From JBBTVO01 sp038063195 (lineage in GTDB: Bacteria; Patescibacteriota; Microgenomatia; Levybacterales; UBA12049): DNA of 64,000 bases. This document shows positions 47,979-57,302 of the stretch, in pieces. The translations under genes and the position numbers were made by a program. The notes below the pieces were generated by a model that ran no database searches, had not been told where the DNA came from, and saw only the letters and a list, made by a program, of their open reading frames with translations. The DNA lies in contig JBBTVO010000003.1 of the NCBI GenBank assembly GCA_038063195.1, forward strand, positions 7,462-71,461, written 5' to 3'. The first letter of the stretch is position 1; each line of letters starts with the position of its first letter.

Positions 47979-50496
47979 AATTCCACAAAGATATTCGATA
48001 CATCTTGCTCCGGATCTTGATAATTTTATTTTTGATGGGGAAGAAGAGATTGTTCTTGAGATTACCAAAGAAATAAACTCTATGATACTCCACTGCGCAG
48101 AAATTGAGATTCTTAAAGCGGAATTTATAAGAGGCAGGAAAGTTCTTCCGGCGAAAGTTTCATATGATCCCAAAATGGAGACGGTTAGGTTTGATTTTGC
48201 GCAAAATTTATCAGAAGGAAAGGGAGTTCTTAAAATATCTTTTACAGGAATTTTGAATGATAAAATGCGCGGGTTTTATAGAAGTAAATATGAGATTGAT
48301 GGAAAAATTCATCACATGGCAGTTACTCAGTTTGAATCAACCGATGCTAGACGGGCTTTTCCATGCTTTGATGAGCCAGCGCACAAAGCGATATTTGATG
48401 TAACTCTTAAGATTCCAAGTGATAGAACCGCCATATCAAATACTATTGAAGAGACTGTTTTGGAGCACGAAGGCGGATACAAGATCGTAAAATTTGCGCC
48501 TAGCCCTAAGATGTCAAGCTATCTTCTGGCATTTATTGTCGGGCATTTCGAATATATTGAGAGAAAAACAGAAGAAGGGGTTTTGGTCCGGGTTTTTGTA
48601 ACCCCCGGGAAAAAGAAGCAGGCAGAGTTTGCGCTTGATGTTGCGGTAAAGACTCTTTCTTTTTATAGCAAATATTTTAAAATTCCTTACCCATTGCCGG
48701 TCCTTGATATGATTGCAATTCCAGATTTTGCAGCAGGTGCGATGGAAAATTGGGGAGCGGTGACTTACAGAGAAACAGCAATCCTTGTGGATGAGGAGCA
48801 TACATCAACTCATAACAAGCAATGGGTAGCTCTAGTTATTGCGCATGAACTTGCACATCAGTGGTTTGGAAATTTGGTGACGATGGAATGGTGGACGCAT
48901 TTGTGGCTCAACGAAGGCTTCGCGTCTTACATAGAGTACTTAGCTGTTGATAATATTTTCCCGAAGTGGAATGTCTGGACGCAATTTGTTTTCATGGACC
49001 ATTCACGCGCATTATTACTTGACGGGCTTTTAAACACTCACGCTGTTGAAGTTCCGGTAAATCATCCGGCGGAAATCAGCGAGATATTCGATGCAGTAAG
49101 CTATTCAAAAGGAGCAACAATTATAAGAATGCTCGCCGAATATTTGGGAGAAAAGGATTTCCGTGATGGACTTTCTCATTATCTTAAAAAACATTCTTAC
49201 TCAAATGCTTCGACCACAGATCTATGGGACGCGCTGTCAAAAGTTTCAGGAAAACCTGTCGGAAAAATTATGGAGAATTGGATAAGAAAGCCTGGATACC
49301 CGTTAATAAAATTAAATATCAAAAATAAAAAATTAAAAATTTCGCAGGAGAGGTTTTTTTCAAGCCCGCTTATAAAACAGAGAGATAAGACTTTGTGGAT
49401 GATCCCGGTAAGCTTAATAACTTCTGAAAGGAAAAAACAGGAGTATCTTCTTCTTAAAGATGAGAAGAAGATTATTAGTTCAAAAACAAACAACTGGATA
49501 AAATTCAACTCAGGAGAAAAAAGTTTGATTAGAGTCTCATATCCGCCAAATTATTTAGCAAAGCTGGAAAAACCGATTAAGAATAAAACTTTATCAGAGG
49601 AGGATAGATTTGGGATAGTAAGAGACGTATTCGCGCTTTCTCAGGCAGGGAAAATGTCCACAGCTGATGCATTAAGAATTAGTTCTTCTTATAAAAACGA
49701 TGACAGTTATATTGTATGGATGGAAATTGCCTCGGACCTTTTGCAATTATCAAAACTTCTGTACGGGCAGAGTTACTATCCGGAATTTAATAAGTACATG
49801 GCAGGAATTCTTAAGAATATTGTCAAAAAAATAGGATGGAGTAGGAAGGCAAGTGAGTCGCATGCGATTACTCTTATGCGCGGAGTTTTAATATATGCGA
49901 TGGGAACCGCTGGAGATAAAGAAACCATAACTAAAGCTAAAAAAGTTTTTAGTGGTGTTTTAAAAAATGAGAAAATTGATCCTGATTTGCGCGCAACTGC
50001 CTACAGACTTGTCGCTGAAAATGGTGGGATTTCCGATTACTCTAAGTTAGAAAAACTATATAAGGATACTTCACTTCAGGAAGAAAAAGATAGAGTTTTA
50101 CGTGCGCTTTGTTCATTCAGGGATGATATTCTACTTGGAAAAGCATTAAGACTTTCCTTATCAGAAGGAGCGCGGTCACAGGATTTACTAAAAGCAATTA
50201 GCGCTGTCTGGGCGAATCCATGGGGAAGATATGTTGCGTGGGATTTCTTAAAAAGTCAGTGGAAAGAAATTGCAAAACGCTTTGAAGGCGGACATTTATT
50301 TGCAAGATTTATCCAACCTGCTGAAAATTTTGTGACTGAAAAAGATGCAAAGGATGTTGAGGAGTTTTTTAAGAAAAATCCGGCTCTTGGAATTGAAAGA
50401 ACTATAGCTCAAGCACTTGAGCAGATTCGTTCAAATGCAATATGGCTTAAAAGAGACGGAGAAAAGATTGCAAAGTTCCTAAAGGAGCGCAGCTAA
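47938..50496 (+). CDS. pepN: M1-family aminopeptidase (PepN-like)
   Basis: The 852-residue protein has the exopeptidase motif GAMENWGAVTYRE and the zinc site VIAHELAHQWFGNLVTMEWW then NEGFASYIEY, both hallmarks of M1 aminopeptidases, followed by an ERAP1-like helical C-terminal domain. It trims peptides from the N-terminus. The first bases of its gene are duplicated on the other side of the N gap, so ATG 47938 is the real start. Confidence 0.95.
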   Translation: MKKKATNVRLEKHVIPQRYSIHLAPDLDNFIFDGEEEIVLEITKEINSMILHCAEIEILKAEFIRGRKVLPAKVSYDPKMETVRFDFAQNLSEGKGVLKISFTGILNDKMRGFYRSKYEIDGKIHHMAVTQFESTDARRAFPCFDEPAHKAIFDVTLKIPSDRTAISNTIEETVLEHEGGYKIVKFAPSPKMSSYLLAFIVGHFEYIERKTEEGVLVRVFVTPGKKKQAEFALDVAVKTLSFYSKYFKIPYPLPVLDMIAIPDFAAGAMENWGAVTYRETAILVDEEHTSTHNKQWVALVIAHELAHQWFGNLVTMEWWTHLWLNEGFASYIEYLAVDNIFPKWNVWTQFVFMDHSRALLLDGLLNTHAVEVPVNHPAEISEIFDAVSYSKGATIIRMLAEYLGEKDFRDGLSHYLKKHSYSNASTTDLWDALSKVSGKPVGKIMENWIRKPGYPLIKLNIKNKKLKISQERFFSSPLIKQRDKTLWMIPVSLITSERKKQEYLLLKDEKKIISSKTNNWIKFNSGEKSLIRVSYPPNYLAKLEKPIKNKTLSEEDRFGIVRDVFALSQAGKMSTADALRISSSYKNDDSYIVWMEIASDLLQLSKLLYGQSYYPEFNKYMAGILKNIVKKIGWSRKASESHAITLMRGVLIYAMGTAGDKETITKAKKVFSGVLKNEKIDPDLRATAYRLVAENGGISDYSKLEKLYKDTSLQEEKDRVLRALCSFRDDILLGKALRLSLSEGARSQDLLKAISAVWANPWGRYVAWDFLKSQWKEIAKRFEGGHLFARFIQPAENFVTEKDAKDVEEFFKKNPALGIERTIAQALEQIRSNAIWLKRDGEKIAKFLKERS

Positions 50497-50539
50497 TACC
50501 GCTGGAATTCATTTCTTATTCTTGGTAAAATTAACTTTT

Positions 50540-51094
50540 ATGATATCAGTAACGGATTTGCGCTCAGGTGTGGTTTTTGAAGAAGACGGCAGGCTCCTTC
50601 AGGTTCTATCCTACGAGCATATAAAAATGGGGCGGGGAAGTGCCAACATAAAAGTAAAAATCAGAGATATTAAAAGTGGTGCTACAGTTAACAAGAGTTT
50701 TATAAATGGTGCAAAGGTCAATGACGTAAGACTTGATAAGAAGGATCTTCAATTTCTGTACAAAGACAATGAAAGCGCGCATTTCATGAATCCTGTCACT
50801 TTTGAACAGGTTGAAATTTCCCTTGAAAAAATAGAGGGACACGAATTCTTAAAAGAAGGTGGGAATTTTTCTATAAGTTTTTTTCAAAACGAACCATTGT
50901 CCCTAAATTTGCCGCCCAAGATGAAATTAGCAGTCGCTGAAACCGGTCCTTCGGTGAAAGGGAATAGCGCTACGAATGTATTTAAAGACGCGGTTTTGGA
51001 AAACAATGTCAGAACCAAAGTTCCCCTTTTTATAAAAATAGGGGATATGATAAGTGTTGATACGAGGACTGGTCAATATACCGAAAAGGCTTGA
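50540..51094 (+). CDS. efp: Elongation factor P
   Basis: The protein of 184 residues has MISVTDLRSGVVFEEDGRLL, the modification loop IKMGRGSANIKVK and the C-terminal domain ATNVFKDAVLENNVRTKVPL. It helps ribosomes through polyproline. The loop tip is Arg where many EF-P have Lys, as in rhamnosylated forms, but no modification enzyme is nearby. ATG 50540 follows TAAAAT by eight bases. Confidence 0.94.
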   Translation: MISVTDLRSGVVFEEDGRLLQVLSYEHIKMGRGSANIKVKIRDIKSGATVNKSFINGAKVNDVRLDKKDLQFLYKDNESAHFMNPVTFEQVEISLEKIEGHEFLKEGGNFSISFFQNEPLSLNLPPKMKLAVAETGPSVKGNSATNVFKDAVLENNVRTKVPLFIKIGDMISVDTRTGQYTEKA

Positions 51095-51095
51095 T

Positions 51096-52382
51096 ATGGA
51101 ATTCATAAGACGGTCAATAAGAGGTAACGACATGCTTTCCGTTGCACGGCAGCGCCCATTTTCTCTCCTCATGATTTCGGAATTCTTCTCCCAACTTGCA
51201 TTTAACATGCAGCATTTTGTTTTGATTTTTGTAATTTACGAGCTCACACGTTCAAATACCGCGGTTTCAGGGGTAATACTTTCGTTTACTATTCCGGCAC
51301 TTCTTTTCAGTTTTATAACAGGTGTTTATGTTGACAGATGGAATAAGAAACGGGTTTTGTTCATCACAAATCTCCTGCGCGGATTACTTCTCATTCCCTT
51401 TTTCTTTTCAGATCTTCATATAGGACTTATCTATACACTTACTTTTCTAGTCGCTGTTGCTACACAATTTTTCCTTCCTGCAGAGTCTTCTATAATACCG
51501 AAGCTTGTAAAAAAAGACCATCTACTGGCGGCGAACGCGATTTTTTCTTTTGGAATTTACGGGACAACGCTTTTTGGATATATCTTATCCGGTCCTGTTA
51601 TTCTTCTTTTGGGAAAAACAAATACTTTTGTATTCCTATCCGTACTGTTTTTTATAAGCGCTTTAGTTATACTTTTTATCAAAATTCCTAAAAAGAAAAA
51701 AATTAATCCTGAGGCTTCGAATGCTCTGCCATCATTTTGGAACGAAGCGAGGGAAATCTTCGATTTTATCAGAAAGACCAGAAAAGTAATGCATGCGCTT
51801 GTTATGCTTACAATTGCGCAGGCTGTGATATTTATGTTTGCGGTTCTAGTACCGGGATATGCTGCCACAGTTCTTAAGATACGGCTTGAAAGCCTTTCAT
51901 GGATACTCATAACTCCTGCTGCGCTTGGGATGGGACTTGGTGCCCTAACACTCGGAGGCTTTGGGAAAAAATTCAACAGAAAATGGCTTTCAAGTCTTGG
52001 GTTTATGATTACAGGAGTGACATTTATATTTTTTTCACTGGTAAATCTAGCGATGGAGAAGGGGTTCTTCATAGCTCTTAATAAAAACATGCCTGACTTA
52101 TTTCACATTACGCCTCTTCATTTTGTAATAGTTATGGCAGTTGTAATCGGATTTGCAATCTCTCTTGTATTTGCGCCATCGAACACCACTCTTCAGCTTG
52201 AAACAGATGAGTCGATGCGGGGGAGAATTTACGGGTTTCTCAATGCATTAATTGGAGCGGTTTCTTTTCTTCCTGTAATTCTTGCTGGAGGACTGGCTGA
52301 TATCCTGGGTACAGTCGCAGTTCTTGTAGGAGCAGGAGTATCACTGCTTTTACTTGGAATATTTTTCTGGGTTTTTGACTAA
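51096..52382 (+). CDS. MFS transporter
   Basis: The protein of 428 residues has about 12 membrane segments and the MFS signature ITGVYVDRWNKKRVLFITNL (D-R-x-x-K-R). It is close to the MFS_3 group of efflux carriers (for example, EntS-like). ATG 51096 follows the efp stop by one base; upstream in-frame starts lie inside efp. The substrate is unknown. Probably in the efp operon. Confidence 0.85.
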   Translation: MEFIRRSIRGNDMLSVARQRPFSLLMISEFFSQLAFNMQHFVLIFVIYELTRSNTAVSGVILSFTIPALLFSFITGVYVDRWNKKRVLFITNLLRGLLLIPFFFSDLHIGLIYTLTFLVAVATQFFLPAESSIIPKLVKKDHLLAANAIFSFGIYGTTLFGYILSGPVILLLGKTNTFVFLSVLFFISALVILFIKIPKKKKINPEASNALPSFWNEAREIFDFIRKTRKVMHALVMLTIAQAVIFMFAVLVPGYAATVLKIRLESLSWILITPAALGMGLGALTLGGFGKKFNRKWLSSLGFMITGVTFIFFSLVNLAMEKGFFIALNKNMPDLFHITPLHFVIVMAVVIGFAISLVFAPSNTTLQLETDESMRGRIYGFLNALIGAVSFLPVILAGGLADILGTVAVLVGAGVSLLLLGIFFWVFD

Positions 52383-52383
52383 T

Positions 52384-53073
52384 ATGAATTTTTTTATAAT
52401 AGTTCTTGCAATTTGCCTTTTTGTAAGTCTTTTTACGCTTTTTCTTCTGTCGCGCGATGATCTCACACTTCTTCGTAAAGATGTTTCATTGGATAGGATA
52501 TTTAATCTTTTCTTCTTGGTTTTTCTCATAGGACTTTTGTTTTCAAGGACAGTATTTGTAATTATTCATTCTCCGAAAATGTTTTTAAACCCTCTGGCAT
52601 TTTTTCTATTTCCTTATTTTCCGGGGCTTACACTTTCTGGTGGTGTCATCTTTGGGATACTTTTTCTCATATTTTACTCCCGCGAGAGCAGGCTTCCCAC
52701 CGGAAGAATTTTTGATTTCTTTTCACTAAGTTTTCTGGTAAGCCTTCCATTTGGATATCTGGGATATTTTGTTTTGACCAAAGGAAAAGATTTCATATCT
52801 TTGGGTCTTTCCGTTTTATTCCTAGTTTTAGGAATAATTTTCATAAAATATTTTTATCAGCTTCTCCTTAAGGGAAGCTTGCGGGATGGAAGCCTTTCGC
52901 TTATTTTCTTTTTTATCTTCGGAATAATTTCTCTTGCTAGTGAAGTAATTTCTAAATTTTCAAACTTGCTGTTTCTGAGGCAAGTGGAGAGCTATCTTTA
53001 TCTTCTGATTATTATTCTTTCCCTGGTATTTTTTGTAAGAGCGGAGAAACTTATAAAATCAAGGAAAAGATAA
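52384..53073 (+). CDS. Polytopic membrane protein, weakly Lgt-like
   Basis: The protein of 229 residues has six or seven membrane segments. FPGLTLSGGVIFGILFLIFY recalls the G-G region of prolipoprotein diacylglyceryl transferase (Lgt), but the key arginine motif of Lgt is not evident, so the assignment is weak. Several lipoproteins in the window would need an Lgt. It starts one base after the transporter stop. Confidence 0.55.
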   Translation: MNFFIIVLAICLFVSLFTLFLLSRDDLTLLRKDVSLDRIFNLFFLVFLIGLLFSRTVFVIIHSPKMFLNPLAFFLFPYFPGLTLSGGVIFGILFLIFYSRESRLPTGRIFDFFSLSFLVSLPFGYLGYFVLTKGKDFISLGLSVLFLVLGIIFIKYFYQLLLKGSLRDGSLSLIFFFIFGIISLASEVISKFSNLLFLRQVESYLYLLIIILSLVFFVRAEKLIKSRKR

Positions 53074-53814
53074 ATGGAAATTAAAATTATTTACGAGGAT
53101 GAAGAACTTTTCGTAATTGAAAAACCCTGGGGAGTTGTAGTAAACAACGCCGAGTCTGCAAAAGGGGAGACGATACAGGAATGGGCTGAAAAAAAACTCG
53201 GAATTACGAATTACGAATCAAGGATTACGAATGACCAGGATATAGAGGAAGAGTTTAGAAGTAGGGGAGGAGTCGTTCATAGATTAGATAAGGAAACTTC
53301 TGGGATTTTACTTATCGCCAAGAATCCGCAAAGCTTCCTGAAATTAAAAAACCAGTTTAAAAGCCGCGAAGTGGAGAAAGAATACTTTGCTCTTTCGCAT
53401 GGGGAAGTAAAACTGGGGGTTGGAGAAATTAGCGCAACTGTAGGCCGGCTTCCGTATAACAGGACAAAGTTTGGAGTAATTGCGGGCGGACGCGATGCTC
53501 TTACGAATTACGAAGTGATAAATTATTATAAATTTAACGATGAGAAGCTCACTTATTTAAGATTGCGACCCAAGACCGGAAGAACGCACCAAATAAGAGT
53601 GCATCTGAAATATATTAATCATCCGATTTTTGCAGACCCACTTTACGCGGGAAGAAAAGTCGGAAGAAATGACAGGAAATTTTTAAACCGACTTTTTCTC
53701 CACGCTTCAAAGATTACTTTCCAGCATCCCACAAGTTTAGAAAAACTAACTTTCGAAAGCCCTCTTCCTACAGAGCTATCTAATTTCTTGACTAAGCTTG
53801 ATTTATTGGGCTAA
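53074..53814 (+). CDS. RluA-family pseudouridine synthase
   Basis: The 246-residue protein has the catalytic GGVVHRLDKETSGILLIAKN and RPKTGRTHQIRVHLKYINHP, which define RluA/RluD-type synthases acting on rRNA or tRNA. No S4 domain is present. Near residues 44-54 it carries NYESRITNDQ, encoded by a seven-base periodic sequence (ATTACGA units), an insertion in a loop. It begins immediately after the Lgt-like gene. Confidence 0.92.
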   Translation: MEIKIIYEDEELFVIEKPWGVVVNNAESAKGETIQEWAEKKLGITNYESRITNDQDIEEEFRSRGGVVHRLDKETSGILLIAKNPQSFLKLKNQFKSREVEKEYFALSHGEVKLGVGEISATVGRLPYNRTKFGVIAGGRDALTNYEVINYYKFNDEKLTYLRLRPKTGRTHQIRVHLKYINHPIFADPLYAGRKVGRNDRKFLNRLFLHASKITFQHPTSLEKLTFESPLPTELSNFLTKLDLLG

Positions 53815-53869
53815 TATTGATACGATTTTTTTATGTTTGAAAATTTTCGCAAAAGGATGGTGAGTTTGT

Positions 53870-54004
53870 ATGGCTAAGTTTGGCGGATTCTACAAAGGTG
53901 AAAAGAAGAAAAAGAAAAAAGACGGTGAGAAAATAACCAATTTTTCCTCGGCTCCTACATATGTCATGCCCGAAATAATCTCCAAGAAAAAGAAAGAAGA
54001 GTAG
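53870..54004 (+). CDS. Small Lys-rich conserved-looking protein
   Basis: A 44-residue protein, MAKFGGFYKGEKKKKKKDGE followed by FSSAPTYVMPEII, is preceded by AAAGGATGGTGAG as ribosome site and followed directly by the next ATG. I associate this MAKFGGFYKG start with a small protein seen beside LytR_C genes in these bacteria, but cannot check. The basic tail suggests nucleic-acid or ribosome binding. Confidence 0.65.
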   Translation: MAKFGGFYKGEKKKKKKDGEKITNFSSAPTYVMPEIISKKKKEE

Positions 54005-54793
54005 ATGAGGAAGAAAAAAAAATCCGGCAGGAATACTTCGCTTGCATTAATTTTTTTTGCTTTAATTATCTGTGCGATTTTTGCTTCAATTCTTGTGAAA
54101 GTCCTTTTGGTAGTAAAAAGCAGTAAGTTCGCAGAAGGTCCTACTTTTTCTATTTTTGTTTCAAATAGCAAAGAAAACGAAATTATTACATATCACAAGG
54201 ATAAAAATTCTATATCAGTCATAAAGCTTGAAGAAAAAGTGGGGGATGTTTATAAATTTTCGGAAATTCCGGTATCGTCAGTTTATTACTCTGAAGATCT
54301 TGATTTTGAGAAACCGGCAGGAGAACTTACTTCAGATATTTTCTTTGGGATTCCCCGAAGCAAAAACAACTTAAATACTTATGATGGAATCCGTATACTT
54401 CTTATGTCAAAAACAATAAATCCAAAAGATATCAGAAGAAAAGAAATCCCCAAAGAGCTTGCCGAGAGCCAAAGGGATGAAATATTTTCCTCCCTTTTTT
54501 CAGATCCCAAAATTGCCCAGGAAAGGTTAACAATTCAAATAGTCAATGATACGGGAGAGCAGGGAATAGGCAATAGGTTCTCAAGAATCGCTTCGAACAT
54601 AGGAGGTAGCGTGGTCTTGGTATCAAGTTCAGAAAAAAATATGAAATCGGGAATTTATACACAAAACTCGTCCTACACTGCAGGAAGGCTTTCCGAAGTA
54701 TTGAATTTTCCGCTTAGAGAAGGTAAGATGGGCGGAATCGGTGATATAATTGTGGTTATAGGTCAGGATTACAAAAATTTAACAAAATACTAA
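54005..54793 (+). CDS. LytR_C-domain protein, membrane-anchored
   Basis: The 262-residue protein has a membrane segment (about 12-38) and near the C-terminus LTIQIVNDTGEQGIGNRFSR, the LytR C-terminal domain. The middle has no recognised fold and lacks the LCP catalytic domain. This domain is often anchored near the cell wall. It abuts the Lys-rich gene and a small membrane gene. Confidence 0.8.
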   Translation: MRKKKKSGRNTSLALIFFALIICAIFASILVKVLLVVKSSKFAEGPTFSIFVSNSKENEIITYHKDKNSISVIKLEEKVGDVYKFSEIPVSSVYYSEDLDFEKPAGELTSDIFFGIPRSKNNLNTYDGIRILLMSKTINPKDIRRKEIPKELAESQRDEIFSSLFSDPKIAQERLTIQIVNDTGEQGIGNRFSRIASNIGGSVVLVSSSEKNMKSGIYTQNSSYTAGRLSEVLNFPLREGKMGGIGDIIVVIGQDYKNLTKY

Positions 54794-54794
54794 T

Positions 54795-54965
54795 ATGTTT
54801 TTTATAGGAGTTGTAATATTTATTGTTTTAGTATCTTTTCTGTCAGCGCTTTGGTCTTTGAAAAATTTGAACAGTCACAAGAAAGAAGTTAAGAAGGCAA
54901 GTGAGGAATTAGCCCAGGGGAAAGTGCTTTTCTCAAGTGACCATCATTCTTCGTCTTCATCCTGA
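54795..54965 (+). CDS. Small single-pass membrane protein
   Basis: A 56-residue protein with a membrane segment (3-22, MFFIGVVIFIVLVSFLSALW) and a charged, Ser/His-ended tail follows the LytR_C gene by one base. Its end overlaps the convergent TPR gene by 22 bases. The context suggests it belongs to the LytR_C operon. Confidence 0.55.
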   Translation: MFFIGVVIFIVLVSFLSALWSLKNLNSHKKEVKKASEELAQGKVLFSSDHHSSSSS

Positions 54966-55618
54966 TCAGAGTCTTTAGGTTTTAATTTCTTATCAAAGTC
55001 CAGAGTTTTTTCCAAAGTTGATAGGAAAGATGGTTGGTCTTTAAACCTTGATATTCTCTTGACCTCTTTTATAAAAACAATCATGTGATGGTCAAGAGCT
55101 GATTTGACATAGGCTTCATACTGGTTGCCTGCTTTTATAAATTTGATAAGTCTTTTGCCTATGTTATCAGGAAGAACCCCGATGTATTTATTATCCTCCG
55201 TCAGCATGAAAATCTTAAGCCTTTTTATGGAAAGCTCGAGCGTTTGTCCGGTTCTTAGGGAATTGATAACTGAGGGTTGAGCAATATTGATAAGTACTAC
55301 TATTTTGGTTTTTCCCTGCTCTTCAATAAAAGTATTGTTAACCTGAAAATTTGAACCGTTTGTCATTTGACCGTTCTTTCCGTCCAGTTTTTTAAGATTT
55401 CGAAGTGCAAGAGTGTTCAGAACGTCAAGCTTTAAAACTTTTTGGTAAGTAGATTTTGCGTCTTTTGCTTTTCCGATAATTGAAAATGCAAATGCCAGGC
55501 GGTTAAGTGCGTCAATATCGCTTGGGTCTTCTTTTATTAAAGTCTTATTTATTGTTATTGCTTGTTCCCAGTTGCCTGAAAGTGCAGTTTGAATGGCTTT
55601 TGTTTTTAGTGAAATCAT
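54944..55618 (-). CDS. TPR-containing protein
   Basis: The 224-residue protein begins with two TPR-type helices (LSGNWEQAITINKTLIKEDP, then YQKVLKLDVLNTLALRNL), and its C-terminal half is beta-rich (KIVVLINIAQPSVINSLRTG). It is cytoplasmic, with an acidic C-terminal tail. Function unknown. The minus-strand promoter (TTGACA, 17-base spacer, TAAAAT) leaves a 22-base leader. Confidence 0.72.
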   Translation of the reverse strand: MISLKTKAIQTALSGNWEQAITINKTLIKEDPSDIDALNRLAFAFSIIGKAKDAKSTYQKVLKLDVLNTLALRNLKKLDGKNGQMTNGSNFQVNNTFIEEQGKTKIVVLINIAQPSVINSLRTGQTLELSIKRLKIFMLTEDNKYIGVLPDNIGKRLIKFIKAGNQYEAYVKSALDHHMIVFIKEVKRISRFKDQPSFLSTLEKTLDFDKKLKPKDSDQDEDEE

Positions 55619-55686
55619 GAAGATACGATGTCGAAAATTTTACTACTGTTTATTGCAAATGTCAAGGTGGAAAGATTATAATGATG

Positions 55687-55747
55687 CTTATCGTCTACGG
55701 TCTACCGTCTACAGCTGTAGTCAGTAGTCTGTAGTCTGTAAGCGTGC
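55687..55747. repeat. 7-base periodic arrays before yebC
   Basis: GTCTACG, GTCTACC and GTCTACA are followed by GTAGTCA, GTAGTCT, GTAGTCT and GTAAGCG, the complement of the first set. The arms could form one hairpin just before yebC. Confidence 0.75.
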
Positions 55748-55749
55748 TT

Positions 55750-56472
55750 ATGAGTGGACATTCCAAGTGGTCACAAATAAAAAGACAGAAGGCAAAAACC
55801 GATGTCAAGAAAGGTCTTACTTTTACCAAGCTATCAAATGCAATAGTTATTGCTATAAAACAGGGCGGGGGAATAACTGATCCTACTCAAAACTTCAGAC
55901 TTCGTCTTGCAGTGGATTCCGCAAGATCTTCCAATATGCCCAAGGAAAATATTGAAAGGGCTATTCAAAAAGCGACTGGCAAAGAAGCGGGTAATATGGA
56001 AGAAGTTATCTATGAAGGTTTTGCGCCCGGTGGTGTATCTGTGATAGTTGAGGCGGCAACTGATAATGTTCAGAGAACAACTTCTGAAATAAAGAACATA
56101 TTTAATAAATCCGGAGGCAGTTTTGGCCAGCCCGGTTCCGTATCGTACCAATTCTCTCAGCTTGGAAAAATCACAATTGATAAAGACGGAAAGTCATATG
56201 ATGAGATTTTTGAAGCGGCGGTTGAGAGCGGAGCGGATGATGTTGAGGATGCGGATGGGGAAGTAGCCATATACACAAGCGTTTCGAATCTTGCGAAAGT
56301 AAAAAATGATCTATCTGATAAGGGGTTTAACATTACGGATGCAAGATTGTGGAGGAAGCCTAATGTTAAGGCTACGGTGGGGGATGAGGAGCAATTGGGT
56401 AAGATAATAAATTTCATAGATACAGTAAATAACTTAGATGATGTTCAAAATGTTTACTCTAATTTAGAATAG
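55750..56472 (+). CDS. yebC: YebC/PmpR-family regulator
   Basis: The 240-residue protein starts MSGHSKWSQIKRQKAKTDVK, the family's N-terminus, and has ERAIQKATGKEAGNMEEVIY and YEGFAPGGVSVIVEAATDNV. Family members act as regulators or in relief of ribosome pausing at polyproline. ATG 55750 matches the conserved start; two codons upstream would add Met-Leu. TATAAT (55676-55681) lies 68 bases upstream, with a periodic array in between. Confidence 0.94.
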   Translation: MSGHSKWSQIKRQKAKTDVKKGLTFTKLSNAIVIAIKQGGGITDPTQNFRLRLAVDSARSSNMPKENIERAIQKATGKEAGNMEEVIYEGFAPGGVSVIVEAATDNVQRTTSEIKNIFNKSGGSFGQPGSVSYQFSQLGKITIDKDGKSYDEIFEAAVESGADDVEDADGEVAIYTSVSNLAKVKNDLSDKGFNITDARLWRKPNVKATVGDEEQLGKIINFIDTVNNLDDVQNVYSNLE

Positions 56473-56474
56473 GA

Positions 56475-57302
56475 ATGAATTTCAGAAGAAAAGCAAAGCT
56501 TAAAGGAAGGGGAGCGGTAAAAACATTACTGGGGCTAAGTAAGAGAGAGAGGTTTATTTTTTCAGTTGTTCTTCTTTCTTTGGGGATGTTTGCTTCCGAG
56601 CACTTGCTTGGAAAATCGGGAATTTATACTGTTTTTACTCTCGCAGTTTTGACTGATATACTTCTATTTGCCGCTCTTTATCAGGATCTAAAGGATAATT
56701 TCTTTTGGCAGATTTTCATACTTCCGTTTTTTTTCAGTCTCGCATTTGGTCTTTTTTTCTTTCTGGTTCCAGCCAGATATCTTACAAGAATATTTACCAC
56801 AACACTTTATGGAATAGGTTTGTACTCATTATTCCTAAGTGAGAATATATTTACAGTTTCTTCTATCCGGACAATTGCACTTCTTTCATCTGCCCGTACT
56901 GTATCGTTTATAATGTCTCTCTTGTCTTTTTTCTTTTTATCAAATGTGCTTTTTTCTTTGCATCTTAACTTTTTTCTTTACATTTTTTTCTTAACTGCAT
57001 ATACTTTTCCTTTGGTTCTTCATTCTATCTGGAGCCATTCATTTGAGAAAAAATTATCAATAAATATCCAGTGGTCTTCAATCTTATCCCTTATGATCCT
57101 GGAGGTTGCAGGTATTCTATGGTTTTGGCCATCAACACCTACAGTACTAGCAATATTTCTAACCGGTTTTTTTTATACTATCATAGGGCTTTCTCAGGTG
57201 TGGTTCGACAGGAGGCTCTTTAAGAACGTTATGTGGGAATATATTTGGGTATCAGGAGTTGTACTTATTACACTTTTAGTTTTTACTTCGTGGACTGGAT
57301 AA
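56475..57302 (+). CDS. Unknown multi-pass membrane protein
   Basis: The 275-residue protein has a basic N-terminal tail and about seven membrane segments. I recognise no family (it may belong to the DUF5656-like group seen in these genomes). It starts two bases after yebC and is probably cotranscribed with it. Confidence 0.62.
   Translation: MNFRRKAKLKGRGAVKTLLGLSKRERFIFSVVLLSLGMFASEHLLGKSGIYTVFTLAVLTDILLFAALYQDLKDNFFWQIFILPFFFSLAFGLFFFLVPARYLTRIFTTTLYGIGLYSLFLSENIFTVSSIRTIALLSSARTVSFIMSLLSFFFLSNVLFSLHLNFFLYIFFLTAYTFPLVLHSIWSHSFEKKLSINIQWSSILSLMILEVAGILWFWPSTPTVLAIFLTGFFYTIIGLSQVWFDRRLFKNVMWEYIWVSGVVLITLLVFTSWTG

Noticed and set aside
47750..48093. Reading frames running through the N stretch
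   Set aside because: They depend on undefined bases and on the duplicated contig ends.
18854..55747. CRISPR arrays at the periodic intergenic repeats
   Set aside because: Units are seven or nine bases without spacers, and no cas gene is present.
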